A stretch of 64,000 bases of DNA from Larix kaempferi (taxonomy: Eukaryota; Streptophyta; Pinopsida; Pinales; Pinaceae). Positions 1 to 11,231 of the stretch are shown piece by piece. The stretch spans positions 7,689,501-7,753,500 of the forward strand of contig BSBM01000877.1 in NCBI GenBank assembly GCA_027924585.1. Reading direction: 5' to 3'. Each line of letters begins with the position of its first letter. Positions within the stretch are counted from its first letter, which is position 1. Both the position numbers and the translations under genes were made by a program. The notes beneath the pieces were generated by a model. That model searched no databases. It saw only the letters and a program-made list of their open reading frames with translations, and was not told the DNA's origin.

Positions 1-1008
1 CTTAACTTTTATCCATACCTTACCCATTCCAACAATTTTACATGACTCATCATTACCCAATAAAACATGTCCAAAATCACCAGGAACATACTCATGAAAG
101 TATTTCCTATGACGTGTAGCATGACATGAAGCTCCTGAATCTACTACCCAATAATCACTAGTATTATCTAATGCAAGAATCAAAGCATCTTGTAACACAT
201 CACCTTCTACATTTGCTTCTTGGGTAGTTTCCTTCTGTGCATCTCCTTTCTTCTTTAGAGATCTACAGTCTTTCTTCAGATGTCCTTTCTTTCCACAGTT
301 CCAGCACTCTATTTTTCCCAGTCTGGACTTGGATCTGCCCGTTTTAGACTTGCCACAATTACCTTGGCTCTTTCCTCTCTCCTTTTGTCTTCCCCTGCTA
401 TCCATGGTCAATACATTACTTGATGTCTCATCTGTGCTTTTTCTTCGCATTTCCTCGCTAAGAATAACACCAATAACATCATCAAATTTCAAGGTGTTTG
501 AACTAGAGACAAAGTTACTTACAGCCATGACCAAGCTATTCCATCTTTCTGGCAATGAACACAAGATTAGAAGAGCCCTAACCTCATCATCAAAGTTCAC
601 ACTTACAGAACTTAGCTGATTTGTAACCGTATTAAACTCATTTAAATGATTAGTAATAGATCCACCTTCAGACATCTTCATATTAAATAAACACTTCATT
701 AGAAATACCTTGTTGGAGGCCAAGGGTTTTTCATACAACTTACCCAATGCACTCATCAAACCCTCCGTTGTCATTTTTTTTGAGATATTGAAAGCCACCG
801 ACAAAGCCAGGCTCAGCCGTATTGTTCCCAGAGCCTTTCTGTCAAGAACCTCCCATTCTTCGTCCTTCATAGCCGCCGGCTGCTTTTCTCTTCCTCCCAA
901 CGGTAGGAATAGATCCTTCTAGTACAGATAGTCCTCCATTTGCATCTTCCATAACTGGAAGTTTTGGCCGTTAAACTTCTCGACCTTAAACTTTCTTTCT
1001 TCTGCCAT
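1..1008 (-). pseudogene. Copia gag-protease, partial, one in-frame stop
   Basis: Gag packages element RNA in virus-like particles and the adjoining aspartic protease cuts the polyprotein. The start is the ATG at 1008-1006 (MAEERKFKVEKFNG...), about 60 bases after the primer site. An N-terminal Copia gag domain with QLWKMQMEDYL is followed by a gag core, a CCHC zinc knuckle (CWNCGKKGHLKKDC, about 263-310) and the protease motif WVVDSGASCHAT (about 118-160). A TAG at 921-919 interrupts the frame near codon 30. I read the rest as open to position 1. With a single stop the copy may be recent. It is called a pseudogene because of that stop and because it is incomplete here. Confidence 0.85.
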
Positions 1009-1069
1009 TGCTCCCACTCGAACCAGGAACCCTAGCTTCTTGCGGGTTTATCTTCCAAATAGACCTTCG

Positions 1070-1081
1070 GCTCTGATACCA
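1070..1081 (-). other. Primer-binding site of element A
   Basis: On the minus strand this reads TGGTATCAGAGC, complementary to the 3' end of plant initiator methionine tRNA, the standard primer for Copia reverse transcription. Two bases separate it from the LTR edge at 1084. Confidence 0.9.
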
Positions 1082-1083
1082 AT

Positions 1084-1665
1084 TGTTAGAAAAACATAAT
1101 CGCAGAGCAATAACAATAAACAGAAATGCAAATATAATCACACACACATTACAAAAGAGACACAGATATATCATGGTTCACCCCAACTTGGGCTACGTCC
1201 ACACTGAAGTTGCCAATCCTTATTATTATTCTGTCCAACGAAGTGAAGGGATACAACCTGCAGCACAACCGCTGCACTTCCTCTTCACTGTCTCACATAG
1301 TCTCTCTTCATATCTCAAAAATATTTACAATGCATAAAACCTAATACATCTTACCCTAGCCGTATTACAATGTCTTTCTTTTATAAGGGAGATACAATGG
1401 GAAAATACCACGGGTTATCCAAAACCATGGGCCCGTGAAACAACTCCAAAAATTTCATTCAGGGGATTTACCACCGAACCCCCTTTCTTGGGGGCACTGC
1501 ACCTAAACCCCCACTGGCCCTTGGACCCCCCAACCAAGGGGATGGTCCCCCCTGGAACCCACTGGGGTGAATGTACAATCCACCTACATATCATATAAAA
1601 CTGGGGTACAAACACGACTGAATAATAATATCTCTGGATCTGGATATCAGGCTCCACAACCAACA
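1084..1665 (-). repeat. 5' LTR of element A
   Basis: The plus-strand ends are TGTTAG (1084) and CCAACA (1665), the usual TG...CA inverted termini. The inner edge is fixed by the primer site. The outer edge is inferred from the termini only, because the second LTR is outside the window. A minus-strand TATA box (CTTATAAAAG) lies at 1378-1387. Confidence 0.7.
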
Positions 1666-1674
1666 ACTTTCCCT

Positions 1675-1940
1675 ACTGCGAACTCACAAGTATACTGCAG
1701 ACCCGCGAATTTTAGTGAACAGACCTGTGTATGCTATGACATACTCGCAACTGTTTTACTGCGAACTCGCGTTTACTTTAGTATAACCGCAACTTCACTT
1801 TGCAGGGACCCGTGAGTGCTTCAGCATAACCGCGACCTTACTTTACAGAGACCCGCGAATTTCTGATTAGAACCGCGTCTTTCTCCTTTACAGACCCGTG
1901 AACCCGCGACTTCTCTATGCATAACCCGCGATTACATGCA
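1675..1940. repeat. Degenerate short repeats with ACCCGCGA core
   Basis: About six imperfect repeats of roughly 45-60 bases share the words ACCCGCGAA, ACCGCGAC and CTTTACAGACCCG. They are more CG-rich than the surrounding AT-rich DNA. No coding frame is supported. Confidence 0.6.
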
Positions 1941-2099
1941 AGTTTACTTTGGCAGACCCCCAAGTGACTTTATTTGGAACCTTTTCTAAGGATTGTAAGT
2001 AAAGTTTCTGTTTTTTATCTTGGAAAAGTTTCATCTCTTATCTTGAAATTCTTGCCATGATATTCTTGATCTCTTTGCATTAGGATTTTTGTTACGATT

Positions 2100-3190
2100 C
2101 ATCATATTTACAGAGGTCGTCTTGTTCTTATGTCTCTAACCTTCTTTGTGTGGAATATGTTTTGACATTTTTCAGGAGCATGGATCTCTAATATGGTAAC
2201 GGTGACATTAATAAATGAACCTATCATTAGGACTTAGTTGTTTAATGACTATATTTTTCATATCTATAAGTGATGTTATTTTGGTCGCACTCTTCTAATC
2301 ATGATAATGAATCTTTTATTTGTGTTATATTTTGATCATTATTTTCTTTATTTATATGTTATTGTTGACCTTTGTGTCAAAGCAATTTCATTGTTTTATA
2401 AGTAATATCTTTATGATCATTATATTCTCTTGCTAATTAATTTCCTACGTAAAGTCAATTTTTGAATCTATGTGATATCATATTTTTTGGCTTGTCATAA
2501 GTTCTTTAATTGGGGTATAGTTTCATTTTCATGTATTGTAGAGATTGTATCTAGTTCCTGTGCTATTTGTCTCTAACATTCCTATACAGAAACATTGGTA
2601 TGTGTTGTTTGTCTCTAACATTCCTCTATGAAAGCAATGACATTTCCAGGGCATTTCATCTCTTGCATATTTACATAGTGTTAACAAGAAATGAACCCAT
2701 GATTAAGACCATTAGTGACTTGTCATTTCATAATTTTTTATAAGTGATATCATGAGTTGATCATAATTTTCTATATGTTGATCATATTAAACATTTTGAT
2801 TTATTTTCATATATATCATGTCATGTTTATTTTGATAATATTTTACTCAATATTTATATGGCTTTGAGCAATCTTATAATCTTGAAATATTTGTCATGAT
2901 CACCTTGTTCTTATTGCAATAGGATTTCTATTATTATGATTGCAGAGTTTATCTTGTTCCTACTTGTCTCTAACGTTCCTATATGGAAGCATTGACATGT
3001 GCTATTTGTCTCTAACATTCTTATATGGAAGCATTGACATTTTCAGGGCATTCATCTCTTGCATATTAACATCATACTAATAATAAATGCACCTATGCTT
3101 AAGATTAGTTGCTTGATGGCTAAATTTTCATATATTTAAGTGAAATCTTGGCTCATTATTCTATCTTGGTATCTATTATGCTCACTCATG
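2100..3190. repeat. Degenerate tandem repeat, unit about 400 bp, three copies
   Basis: Three copies begin near 2131, 2569 and 2965. Each contains GTCTCTAACATTC, then GACATTTTCAGGGCATT, CATCTCTTGCATATT, and an AATAAATG(A/C)ACC(C/T)AT stretch. Copies two and three carry the first motif twice about 42 bases apart. No gene is seen in 1666-3387. Confidence 0.65.
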
Positions 3191-3387
3191 TTTATGCTCC
3201 TCTATCTTTTATCATAACTTATCCTGTCATTTTTTGATAATATTTTGCTCAAATTTATATGGTCTTACATAAAAGACACATCATTTACTTATATGTTCTT
3301 GATCAATGTCATTTTATCATATCTTATGTCTTTTGGGCTTATCATGTTTGTTTTTATATGCTTTATTCTTGGAAATTCCTTTGTCAG

Positions 3388-3994
3388 TGTTAAATTTTGA
3401 ACATTAATTCACAATACTCTAGGATCTTCACTGAGAGAATAACATATACAGTATATCAATGCATAACAATCACAATAAGCATGACAAGCATCACAAGAAT
3501 CAAAAGCATGAGAGACAAGAGACACAGAGTTTCCGTGGGGAAAACCCTAAAGTGAAAAACCCCACAACTTCCTCAGAGATAGAGAGAGAAATGGCTCAAC
3601 CAAAGTACAACCAAAATACACTTGAGATAGTCTCCTAGAAGCAGATGATCCTCCTCCTCACTAGTGCACCACTTTCTGAGTGAGAGTGATGTGTCTTTAC
3701 GAATGATCTAAATAGAGATCACCTGATCTCTATTTATACTAACCTGTTTTCCCAGTGACCTTATGAGGCCGACTTGTCTAGCTAGGTACATCCACATTAT
3801 AATATATATATTTTAGGGCCGACCCCACACATGGTGGTCTAATAACCCATCGGCAAGTACACACACTTGCGACACTTGTCAATCCTCATGACGACACTTC
3901 CTTATAGAGGAATAACACATCTCTAATAAGGGTACAATAAATATATATAAAATACATAGATGAAATACATTCTGAAGTTACATATACATCAACA
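3388..3994 (-). repeat. 3' LTR of element B
   Basis: The 607-bp repeat starts TGTTAAATTTTG and ends ACATCAACA. It is nearly identical to 9997-10602. A minus-strand TATA box TATAAATAGAG (3738-3728) lies inside a perfect inverted repeat (3709-3736). Upstream of the TATA lies the GGGCCGACC...TCTAATAACCC module (3816-3848) and a degenerate second copy at 3765-3780. Confidence 0.95.
3709..3738 (-). promoter_or_regulatory. TATA box inside a 28-bp palindrome (3' LTR of B)
   Basis: TAAATAGAGATCA and its exact complement TGATCTCTATTTA flank a two-base centre. The minus-strand TATAAATAGAG forms one arm. The palindrome is also intact in the other LTR at 10318-10345. Confidence 0.75.
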
Positions 3995-4009
3995 CTCCCT
4001 CTTAACTAG
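3995..4009 (-). other. Polypurine tract of element B
   Basis: On the minus strand AAGAGGGAG abuts the 3' LTR. Position and composition fit the primer for plus-strand DNA synthesis. Confidence 0.8.
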
Positions 4010-4234
4010 GAAGGTATTTCTCGACACAGATCTGCTAGACAAGTCTTCTTCTCGGGATCATCGTCATCATCATCGTCACTGCTGCTGCTATCTCAACCAA
4101 TCGATGACTCTACTCGTCATAGGAAGTTCTACAGAGCCAGTCCTTTTTTTTTCATACTGGATGTAGGCCCACCACCTGCAAGTCTTTGTCATCACTGGCC
4201 ATACTGTGGAATCCTCAGGACTTATTACGTGTGT

Positions 4235-4735
4235 CACAAAACCTCGAAAGAGCATCCCAGGCTGTTACGAGCACACGGCTCTACCTATAGGATCTCCCAG
4301 GGCCATATTATATGTGACCTCACCACAAAACCTCGCAAGAGCATCCTAGGCTGTTACGAGCACACAGCTCTACCTATAGGATCTCCTAGGGACAGATTAT
4401 ATGTGGTCATGGAAAAACCTCGCAAGAGCATCCCAGGCTATTACGAGCACACAGCTCTACCTATAGGATCTCCCAGGGACATATTATATGCCATAGGACA
4501 AAACCTCGAAAGAGCATCTGCCAGATATCCCAGGGCCAAATTATATGCCATAGGCAAAACCTCGAAAGACTATCTGCAGATCTCCCAGGGCCAAATTATA
4601 TGTCCTCCCAGAGCAAAACCTCGAAAGAGCACTTGCCAAATATCCCAGGGCCAAATTATATGCCATCGGCAAAACCTCGAAAGACTATCTGCAAATCTCC
4701 CAGGGCCAAATTATATGCTCATCTGCACAACCTGA
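4235..4735. repeat. Minisatellite in 3' UTR of element B (87-bp and 57-bp units)
   Basis: The word AACCTCG(A/C)AAGA recurs near 4241, 4330, 4417, 4503, 4559, 4618 and 4674. Three units of 86-89 bases contain AGCACAC(A/G)GCTCTACC, and later units of 56-59 bases lack that part. All contain CCCAGGG(C/A)CA(A/T)ATTATATG. The plus-strand open frame across it is a repeat artefact. Confidence 0.85.
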
Positions 4736-4739
4736 TCCA

Positions 4740-5335
4740 TGGCCATAGAGTATCAACCTGATACTCACCATACATCATCCTGATGTACACATGATCATCC
4801 TGATCATCATCACTGCAACATCCTGCTACATGTCATCTGGATCAACATCCCGAAGCTCGTCATCCACGATCATCCTGATCTTACAATGCATCTACCTGAT
4901 GCATACCAAGTATCTACCTGATACATATCATCATACATGATCCACCTGATCATACAATGTATCCACCTGATACAAATACAAATACATGATACATATCACC
5001 ATACATGATCCACCTGATCATACAATGTATCCACCTGATACATATACAGATACATGGTCCAAGCATCCAACATGATGCATATACAAAATACATACAAATG
5101 ATCCTACTGATCATATCCAGCATCCCACATGATGTGTACATACATATAAATGATCCAACTAATCATATCCTACATCCAACATGATGCGTACATATATACA
5201 TATAAATGATCCAACTGATCATATCCAACATCCAACATGATGCGTACATACATATACATATAAATGATCCAACTGATCATATCCAACATAAAACAGAACA
5301 TCATCCTGATGCTCATCATCCAGCGCTTACATCCA
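4740..5335. repeat. Second minisatellite in 3' UTR of element B
   Basis: Tandem, partly palindromic units are built from ATCCACCTGATCATACA and GATCCAACTGATCATATCC. The last part (about 5100-5290) has units of 52-58 bases with CAACATGATGCGTACATA. Short open frames here are translations of the repeat. Confidence 0.8.
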
Positions 5336-5394
5336 CAGCCATGTGAAGGTCCCTCCTTCCAACATGCTTGGAATGGCTTCAGCAAATGTGTCCA

Positions 5395-6858
5395 TCACTT
5401 CTTCCTCGAAGTGTCATCAATCCGAAGAACACCAAGCCTCTCTCTGAAGTACTCGAACTTCACCCTGGCTAGTGGCTTCGTCAACACATATGCAATCTGC
5501 TCGTCCGTCACAACATATAGGAGCTTCACAGACCCTCTCTGCACCATATCCCTGATATAGTGATATTTGATCTCTATGTGTTTCGACCTATCATGAAACA
5601 CTGGGTTCTCGGACAACTTCACACAACTCTAGTTATCACAAAAGATACCAGTAGCATCCAACGAGAGATCAAATAACTCAGACAGTAGCTTCCATAGCCA
5701 TACTGCCTCACAACTAGCTGAACAGGCTGCAACATACTCTGCCTCAGCTGTACTCAGTGCTACGCAGGACTGCTTCCTTCTAAACCAAGAGATCACACCT
5801 GATCCCATATTGAAGCAACACCTAGATGTGCTCTTCCTATCTGCAGCATTGCCAGCCCAATCTGAATCAACATAACCCTGCAGGTTAAACTTTTGATTCG
5901 CTTCATACTTGAGCCCATAATCCACTGTACCCTTCAGGTACCTCAGAACATTCTTTACAGCAAACAGATGAACACTCCTTGGATCTGTCAGGAACTGACT
6001 CAATGTGTTCACCGCAAAGCAAATATCTGGTCTCGTGTTCGTCAGGTACATCAAGGACCCAATCATCTGACGATACATAGAGACATCAACCGGCTCAGAT
6101 GAAGCATCACATAGAAGCTTCAGATTTGATGCCATAGATGTGGCCATGGCCTTGCAATCCATCATCCCGAATCTCTTCGGGATATCTACTGTGTACTTCC
6201 ATTGACCAAGGAAGATCCCATCTGCACTCTGCCACACCTCCATACCTAGGAAATAATGCATAATTTCCAAATCTTTTATATCGAACTCAGCAACAAGCTT
6301 CCTCTTAGTATCTGCAATCAATCTGTCATCTCCTGTTACAAATAAGTCATCCACATACAGGAGGAGAATCACAGGATTCCCTTCCTCAATCCTGTAGTAA
6401 AGGTTGGAATCCGCTTTACTCTTGGTAAAGCCCAAACTAGATAGGAAACTGTCCATCCTACCATACCAAGTTCTGGGAGCTTGCTTCAAGCCATACAAGG
6501 CTTTCTTCAATCTGCATACATACGACTCTCTGTCATGTATTTCGAAACCGAGTGGCTGCTCCACATATACTTCCTCTTCAACTACACCATTCAAGAAGGA
6601 AGTCTTGACATCCATCTAGTGTATTTTCCATTTCATTGCTGCAGCCAAGGCAAGTACTGTTCCGATGGAAGTATACCTGGCTACATGTGCAAAAGTTTCT
6701 TCATAATCTATTCCCTCTTTCTGAGAGAAGCCACGAGCTACGAATCTTGCTTTGTATTTTTCTACACTGCCATCTGCAGCATGCTTGATTTTGTAGATCC
6801 ATTTGGAAGTCACAATAGACTTCTCTTTAGGTCTTGGAACAACATTCCCAAACATCAT
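5395..6858 (-). pseudogene. Copia reverse transcriptase and RNase H of element B
   Basis: This part of the polyprotein copies element RNA into DNA. The reverse transcriptase begins with WIYKIKHAADGSVEKYKARF, continues through [10 protein letters not shown] and has the intact catalytic LLYVDDLF. RNase H shows [21 protein letters not shown] and SENPVFHDRSKHIEI. It is broken by TAG stops at the expected Gln of HQMDVK (6615/6616) and of CDNQSC (5622-5629). A frameshift near 6845 separates it from the upstream integrase region. Length and order match plant Copia. The stops are single substitutions in otherwise well conserved sequence, so decay began recently. Confidence 0.93.
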
Positions 6859-8407
6859 TCTTCATTATTGATTGGTATTCCTCAACCATGGCATCCTTCC
6901 ATTCTTTCTTTTCCGTTGCTTTTTCATAACTGGAAGGCTCTTTGTTCATAATGTCACAGAGTAAAGCAACATAGCTAGTATGTGATCTGGTTCTCTTCTT
7001 TGCTCTGTGTTCTTCTTCTAGAATGCCAAATCTTTCTGCATCTTGAATGAGCTCTCTAGGCCATGCAGGTTTCCTCTTGTGAGAGTTATCCTCACGGGGT
7101 GGATCTACAGGTTCTTGTGGATCTTCAAACTCACGAACAACTTCTGGAACTGCTTCAGTCATGGTAGTGTCTTGAAATCTAGTTTCCTTAGGTTCTTCAT
7201 AAACTTCGATAGGTGCCTTCCTTAATTTGATGAATGCTGAGTTTTCATCAAAAGTTACATCCCTGCTGACATCAATCTTCTTGAACCTTGGAAAGTATAT
7301 TCTATAAGCCTTCGAGCTTTCACTGTAACCCACAAAGATACCCTTCTTTCCTGAAGGATCTAGTTTAGTCCTCTTTTCCTTTGGGACATGAGTGTATACT
7401 GGACAACCAAATATTCTGAGATGGCTGAATTCAGGTTTCTTACCAGAAAAGACCTCTTCTGGTGTCTTGTTGTCCAGTATCTTGTGGGATGTTCTGTTCT
7501 GCACATATACAGCTGTTCTAGCTGTTTCTGCCCATAGATGCATAGGTAGGTCCTGGTCATGCAGCATTGCCCTTGCTGCTTCCATGATAGTTCTGTTCTT
7601 CCTTTATACAACTCCATTTTGTTGAGGATTATAAGGAGCAGTCAACTCCCTCTTAATCCTTGAATCACTACAAAGCTTTTTGAAGTCACCTAAGGTGAAT
7701 TCTCCACCATTGTCGGATCTGAATGTTTTGATCTTCTTGTCAGTTTGATTCTCCATCAAGGTTTTGAATTCCTTGAACTTATCAAACACCTCATCTTTGT
7801 TCTTCAAGAAGTATACCCAAGTCTTCCTAGAGAAGTCATCAATAAATGAGACATAGTAAACATACCCACTAAGAGAACTGGATGACATAGGACCACATAC
7901 ATCTGAGTGGATGATTTCCAGGATATCTTTGGCCTTGCTTTCACTGCTTGGGAAAGCCTTCTTAATGTTCTTACCTTTTGCACATCCTTTGCAAATACCT
8001 TTATGTTTGGTCTTGATTTCAGGAAGACCTTCTACAGCCTTGCTTGCAATTGGAAGTGCCCTATAGTGCATATGAGCAAGTCTTCTATGCCAAAGTTCAC
8101 TTTGCTCCATGGATTCATGCACCATGGCATGTTTAGGTTGTCCCTTCAATTTATACAATCCTCCCTCTTGCTCTCCAATCACAACTGCATCATCTATGGT
8201 CTTTCCTTTTGGCCACATTAGGACTTGGCCATCCAAAAATGCAACCCTCATACCTTTTGCATCCAATGTAGAGATGGAGAGTAAGTTCTTCTTGAGCCCA
8301 GGTACATAAAGGAATTCTTTCATCTTCAAAGATTTTCCAGAATCTAGGTTGTAGGAGGCTTCACCACTTCCTTTGATTGGGTATTGATAATCATCCCCAA
8401 GTTTCAC
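6827..8407 (-). pseudogene. Copia integrase of element B
   Basis: Integrase inserts the cDNA into the genome. The zinc-binding HHCC part (LWHRRLAHMHY...CKGCAKGK) is followed by the catalytic core with HSDVCGP and FRSDNGGEF. The third catalytic residue, the Glu after PQQNGVV, is replaced by TAA (about 7604), so the stop falls exactly on the active-site position. The C-terminal part (TPEEVFSGKKP, HLRIFGCPVY, KGIFVGY) reads on to EEYQSIMKNDVWE before a frameshift. A second frameshift near 8404 separates it from gag-protease. Confidence 0.93.
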
Positions 8408-9471
8408 CTTATGGGTGATTCATGTTCAGATAGATTCACAAAAGATTCCTTAAACCCAGTCATGTGTTTGGAAGCCCCACTATCAATCAACCAATCATTA
8501 CAACCATGGGAGATAGTACCTGTGAGAGCAGAGATTAGAACATATTCTTCTTCACTTGATGAGTCATCATCACTTTCTGCCCTAGCCTTCTTCTTTGGAG
8601 GTTCATCATCCTCGGCAGCATGAGCATGGAACTTTCTTTTGCTGCCCTTCTTCTTCTTGCTGAAGTTGTTGTTATTATCCCTTTTGTTCTTGGGACAATC
8701 TGAAGCAAAGTGACCCTTCTTATTGCATGTGAAGCATCTTAGATCCTTCTTATTGTTTTGATAGGATCTTTTGTAGCGAGAGTGCTCCTTCTTGGGCTTG
8801 CTTCTTTTGGTGTGAGTTGCGAGAGCTTGATCTTCACCTCCCATCTTTTCCTCACAAGCTACAAGTCTAGCTTCTTCTTGAGAGCATTCCTCCCATAGTT
8901 TACTGAAAGAGATCAATTTCTTTCTTGCACAGATTCCTTGAATAAAGGAGTCCCATGACCTACGTAGGCCATTCAGAGTGGTCATAACAACTTCACCATT
9001 GTCCACTACTTCATCCACAGCTTCAAGTTGCTCCTTGATCTGAGAGACCTTGGAGAAGTAAGATTGAATGGTTTCTCCATTCAACATCTTGACCCCTTTC
9101 AATTGATTCCGCAAAGTCATCTTCCGATTTATGTTCTTCCCTTCAAATAGCTTGGTCAAAGAGTCAAATATCTCCTTGGGTGTCTTTAGAGAAGACACAT
9201 GGGGTATGAGATGGTATTTGATAGAATCAGCAATGATTCTCTTTTCCTTGACCAAGTTCTTCTAATGTAATACCTTGGCCTCTTCATCCTTTGGGATAGG
9301 GATGTCTTCTTTTATATATGAGTCCAACTCATTCTCTTCCAGGATTAACCCAATCCTATACTTCCAAGCTCGGAAGTTATCAGCCCCTTCAAGCTTATCC
9401 GCAAGCCTGGTGTGGTGAGACATCTTAAAGGGTACTTCAAATGGAAATAGAAAAGAATTAGGTCTTACCAC
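8404..9471 (-). pseudogene. Copia gag-protease of element B
   Basis: The likely start is the ATG at 9471, or the internal Met before SHHTRL. Motifs in order are DNFRAWKYRI, a gag core (MTLRNQLKGVKM), the zinc knuckle CFTCNKKGHFASDC, a Lys/Asp/Ser-rich linker and the protease site DWLIDSGASKHMT. A TAG near 9259 interrupts the N-terminal part. A single-base frame change at 8404-8407 ends the frame just after protease. It encodes the particle protein and processing enzyme of the element. Confidence 0.92.
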
Positions 9472-9984
9472 TTGAAATGCTGAAAAATGGATCTGGTCCC
9501 GGATTAGGGTTTGTCGAAAAAACCCTAAAAATTCAAAATGTGAATTTCAAATTTCTGAAAGGATAGAAAGATGCACCTTGATGAGCTGATCAGCCTGGTG
9601 CATTCAGTATTTGAGATCAGCAAAGTTTTACCCTTCATATTTGTCTTTTTGTCCTCCCGGGTTCACTAGGGAGAGCCCTGAATTAGGGTTTGAGTTTCCG
9701 GAGATCTACCCAGCCAAAAATCTCAATCCAAAGCTCTAAACTTCAATTTTTGCAAGGAGCTTCCAGCTATGTCTTCAGATTCTAGAAATTCCTATTTTTG
9801 TGGAAACCCTAATTTTTAGGGCCAAATTTGAAAATGCTCAGAATTGAATTCTGATTGGACAGATAGATTCTCCTTGATGAGTAGAGTCAATCTACTATAC
9901 TGATTTTCCAAAAACTGTGGAGAGAAACCTAATAAACAAGAAACTCAAGTTTCCGTCACTGCAAAATGTCTTCTTCTCAGGTTA
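9472..9984 (-). other. 5' leader of element B
   Basis: The untranslated leader lies between the primer site and gag. It holds repeated AGGGTTTG / AACCCTAA(A/T)TT words and CCAAAGCTCTAAA. It is recognisably related to the longer leader of element C (19720-21040), so B and C are sister families. Confidence 0.7.
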
Positions 9985-9996
9985 GCTCTGATACCA
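9985..9996 (-). other. Primer-binding site of element B
   Basis: The minus strand reads TGGTATCAGAGC immediately next to the LTR edge (9997). Confidence 0.93.
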
Positions 9997-10602
9997 TGTT
10001 AAATTTTGAACATTAATTCACAATACTCTAGGATCTTCACTGAGAGAATAACATATACAGTATATCAATGCATAACAATCACAATAAGCATGACAAGCAT
10101 CACAACAATCAAAAGCATGAGAGACAAGAGACACAGAGTTTCCGTGGGGAAAACCATAAGGTGAAAAACCCCACAACTTCCTCAGAGATAGAGAGAGCAA
10201 TGACTCAACCAAAGTACAACCAAAATACACTTGAGATAGTCTCCTAGAAGCAGATGATCCTCCTCCTCACTTGTGCGCCACTTTCTGAGTGAGAGTGATG
10301 TGTCTTTTCGAATGATCTAAATAGAGATCACATGATCTCTATTTATACTAACCTGTTTTCCCAGTGACCTTATGAGGCCAACTTCTCTAGCTAGGTACAT
10401 CCAAATTATAATATATATATTTCAGGGTCGACCCCACACATGGTGGTCTAATAACCCATTGGCAAGTACACACACTTGCGACACTTGTCAATCCTCATGA
10501 TGACACTTCTTATAGAGGAATAACACATCTCTAATAAGGGTACAATAAATATATATGAAATACATAGATGAAATACATTCTGAAGTTACATATACATCAA
10601 CA
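9997..10602 (-). repeat. 5' LTR of element B
   Basis: This 606-bp copy of 3388-3994 has the same termini. The TATA box TATAAATAGAG lies at 10347-10337 on the minus strand, within the palindrome 10318-10345. About 18-20 differences from the other LTR were counted by eye, including a one-base deletion. Confidence 0.95.
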
Positions 10603-10604
10603 GT

Positions 10605-11220
10605 CACTACAACAAAAAAGGTCATTGGTGAGGGTCAAAAAATGTCACCATAAGCTCATTGGTGAGGGTAAAAAGAGTGTTCGTCACCCAAAACTGAATG
10701 TCACCAAAGGCCTCGTCACCAAAAGTATTGGTGATGTGGTGACATTCAAGGTCCATCACGAATAATGATTATAATGACGGATCATGACCGTCACCATTTC
10801 ATATGAGTATCTATGATTTATGGTGATGGACCTTTCATGGCCCTCACTATTGTTATGGTAACGTTCGTTGACCGTCACCATTGCATATTTTGGTGAGGGT
10901 TGAAAAATTGAAAAAGAGCTTTCGCCACCAAAAATTGAACGTCGCCAAAGGCTGCGTCACCAAAAGTATAGGTGATGTGGTGACATTCAAGGTCCGTCAC
11001 AAATGATGATTATAATGACGGATAGTGACCGTCATCATTTATGAACAACCGTGATTTATGGTGATGGACCTTTCATGGCCCTCACTATTGATGCATATAT
11101 ATGGTGACATTTGTAGACCATCACCATTTCATATATAGAAAATGAATTTTGATGATGCCTTTTTAACGACCCTCAATATTGATACATATTTAGGAACGAA
11201 TAGCGATGGTCACCATTCCC
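10605..11220 (+). mobile_element. End of a CACTA (En/Spm-like) transposon
   Basis: The sequence starts CACTACAACAAAAAAGG, matching the plant CACTA terminal inverted repeat. It is followed by subterminal DNA dense in GTCACC / GGTGA words. Two tandem units of about 240 bases share AAGTAT(T/A)GGTGATGTGG and GATGGACCTTTCATGG (near 10701/10942 and 10814/11053). No transposase is visible. I did not find a matching right terminus, so the extent is a minimum. Copia B lies directly against its left end. Confidence 0.65.
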
Positions 11221-11231
11221 TATGAATATTA

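Larger units (their letters stand above)
1..1665 (-). mobile_element. Ty1-copia element A, 5' part, runs off left edge
   Basis: This is the 5' end of a Copia LTR retrotransposon lying on the minus strand. Reading from right to left it has an LTR (1665 to 1084), a primer-binding site complementary to plant initiator Met-tRNA (1081 to 1070), a short leader, and then gag running into protease until the window ends. The 3' half and second LTR lie outside the window, so insertion age and target duplication cannot be read. Apart from one in-frame stop the visible reading frame is open, so this is one of the better preserved coding regions here. Classification rests on the zinc knuckle followed by the DSGA protease motif in one polyprotein. 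Confidence 0.88.
3388..10602 (-). mobile_element. Ty1-copia element B, complete, coding broken
   Basis: This is a full-length minus-strand Copia retrotransposon of about 7.2 kb, with two LTRs, primer site, leader, gag, protease, integrase, reverse transcriptase, RNase H, a long repeat-rich 3' untranslated part and a polypurine tract. Flanks are GTCAG (3383-3387) and GTCAC (10603-10607), a five-base target duplication with one mismatch. The LTRs differ by roughly 3% by eye. The coding region has at least four stops and two frameshifts, so it cannot make a full polyprotein. The insertion target is the terminus of a CACTA-like transposon, which starts at 10605. Confidence 0.95.

Noticed and set aside
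4229-4735. 168-codon open frame on the plus strand
   Set aside because: It lies antisense in the repeat block of element B's 3' untranslated region and mirrors the repeat.
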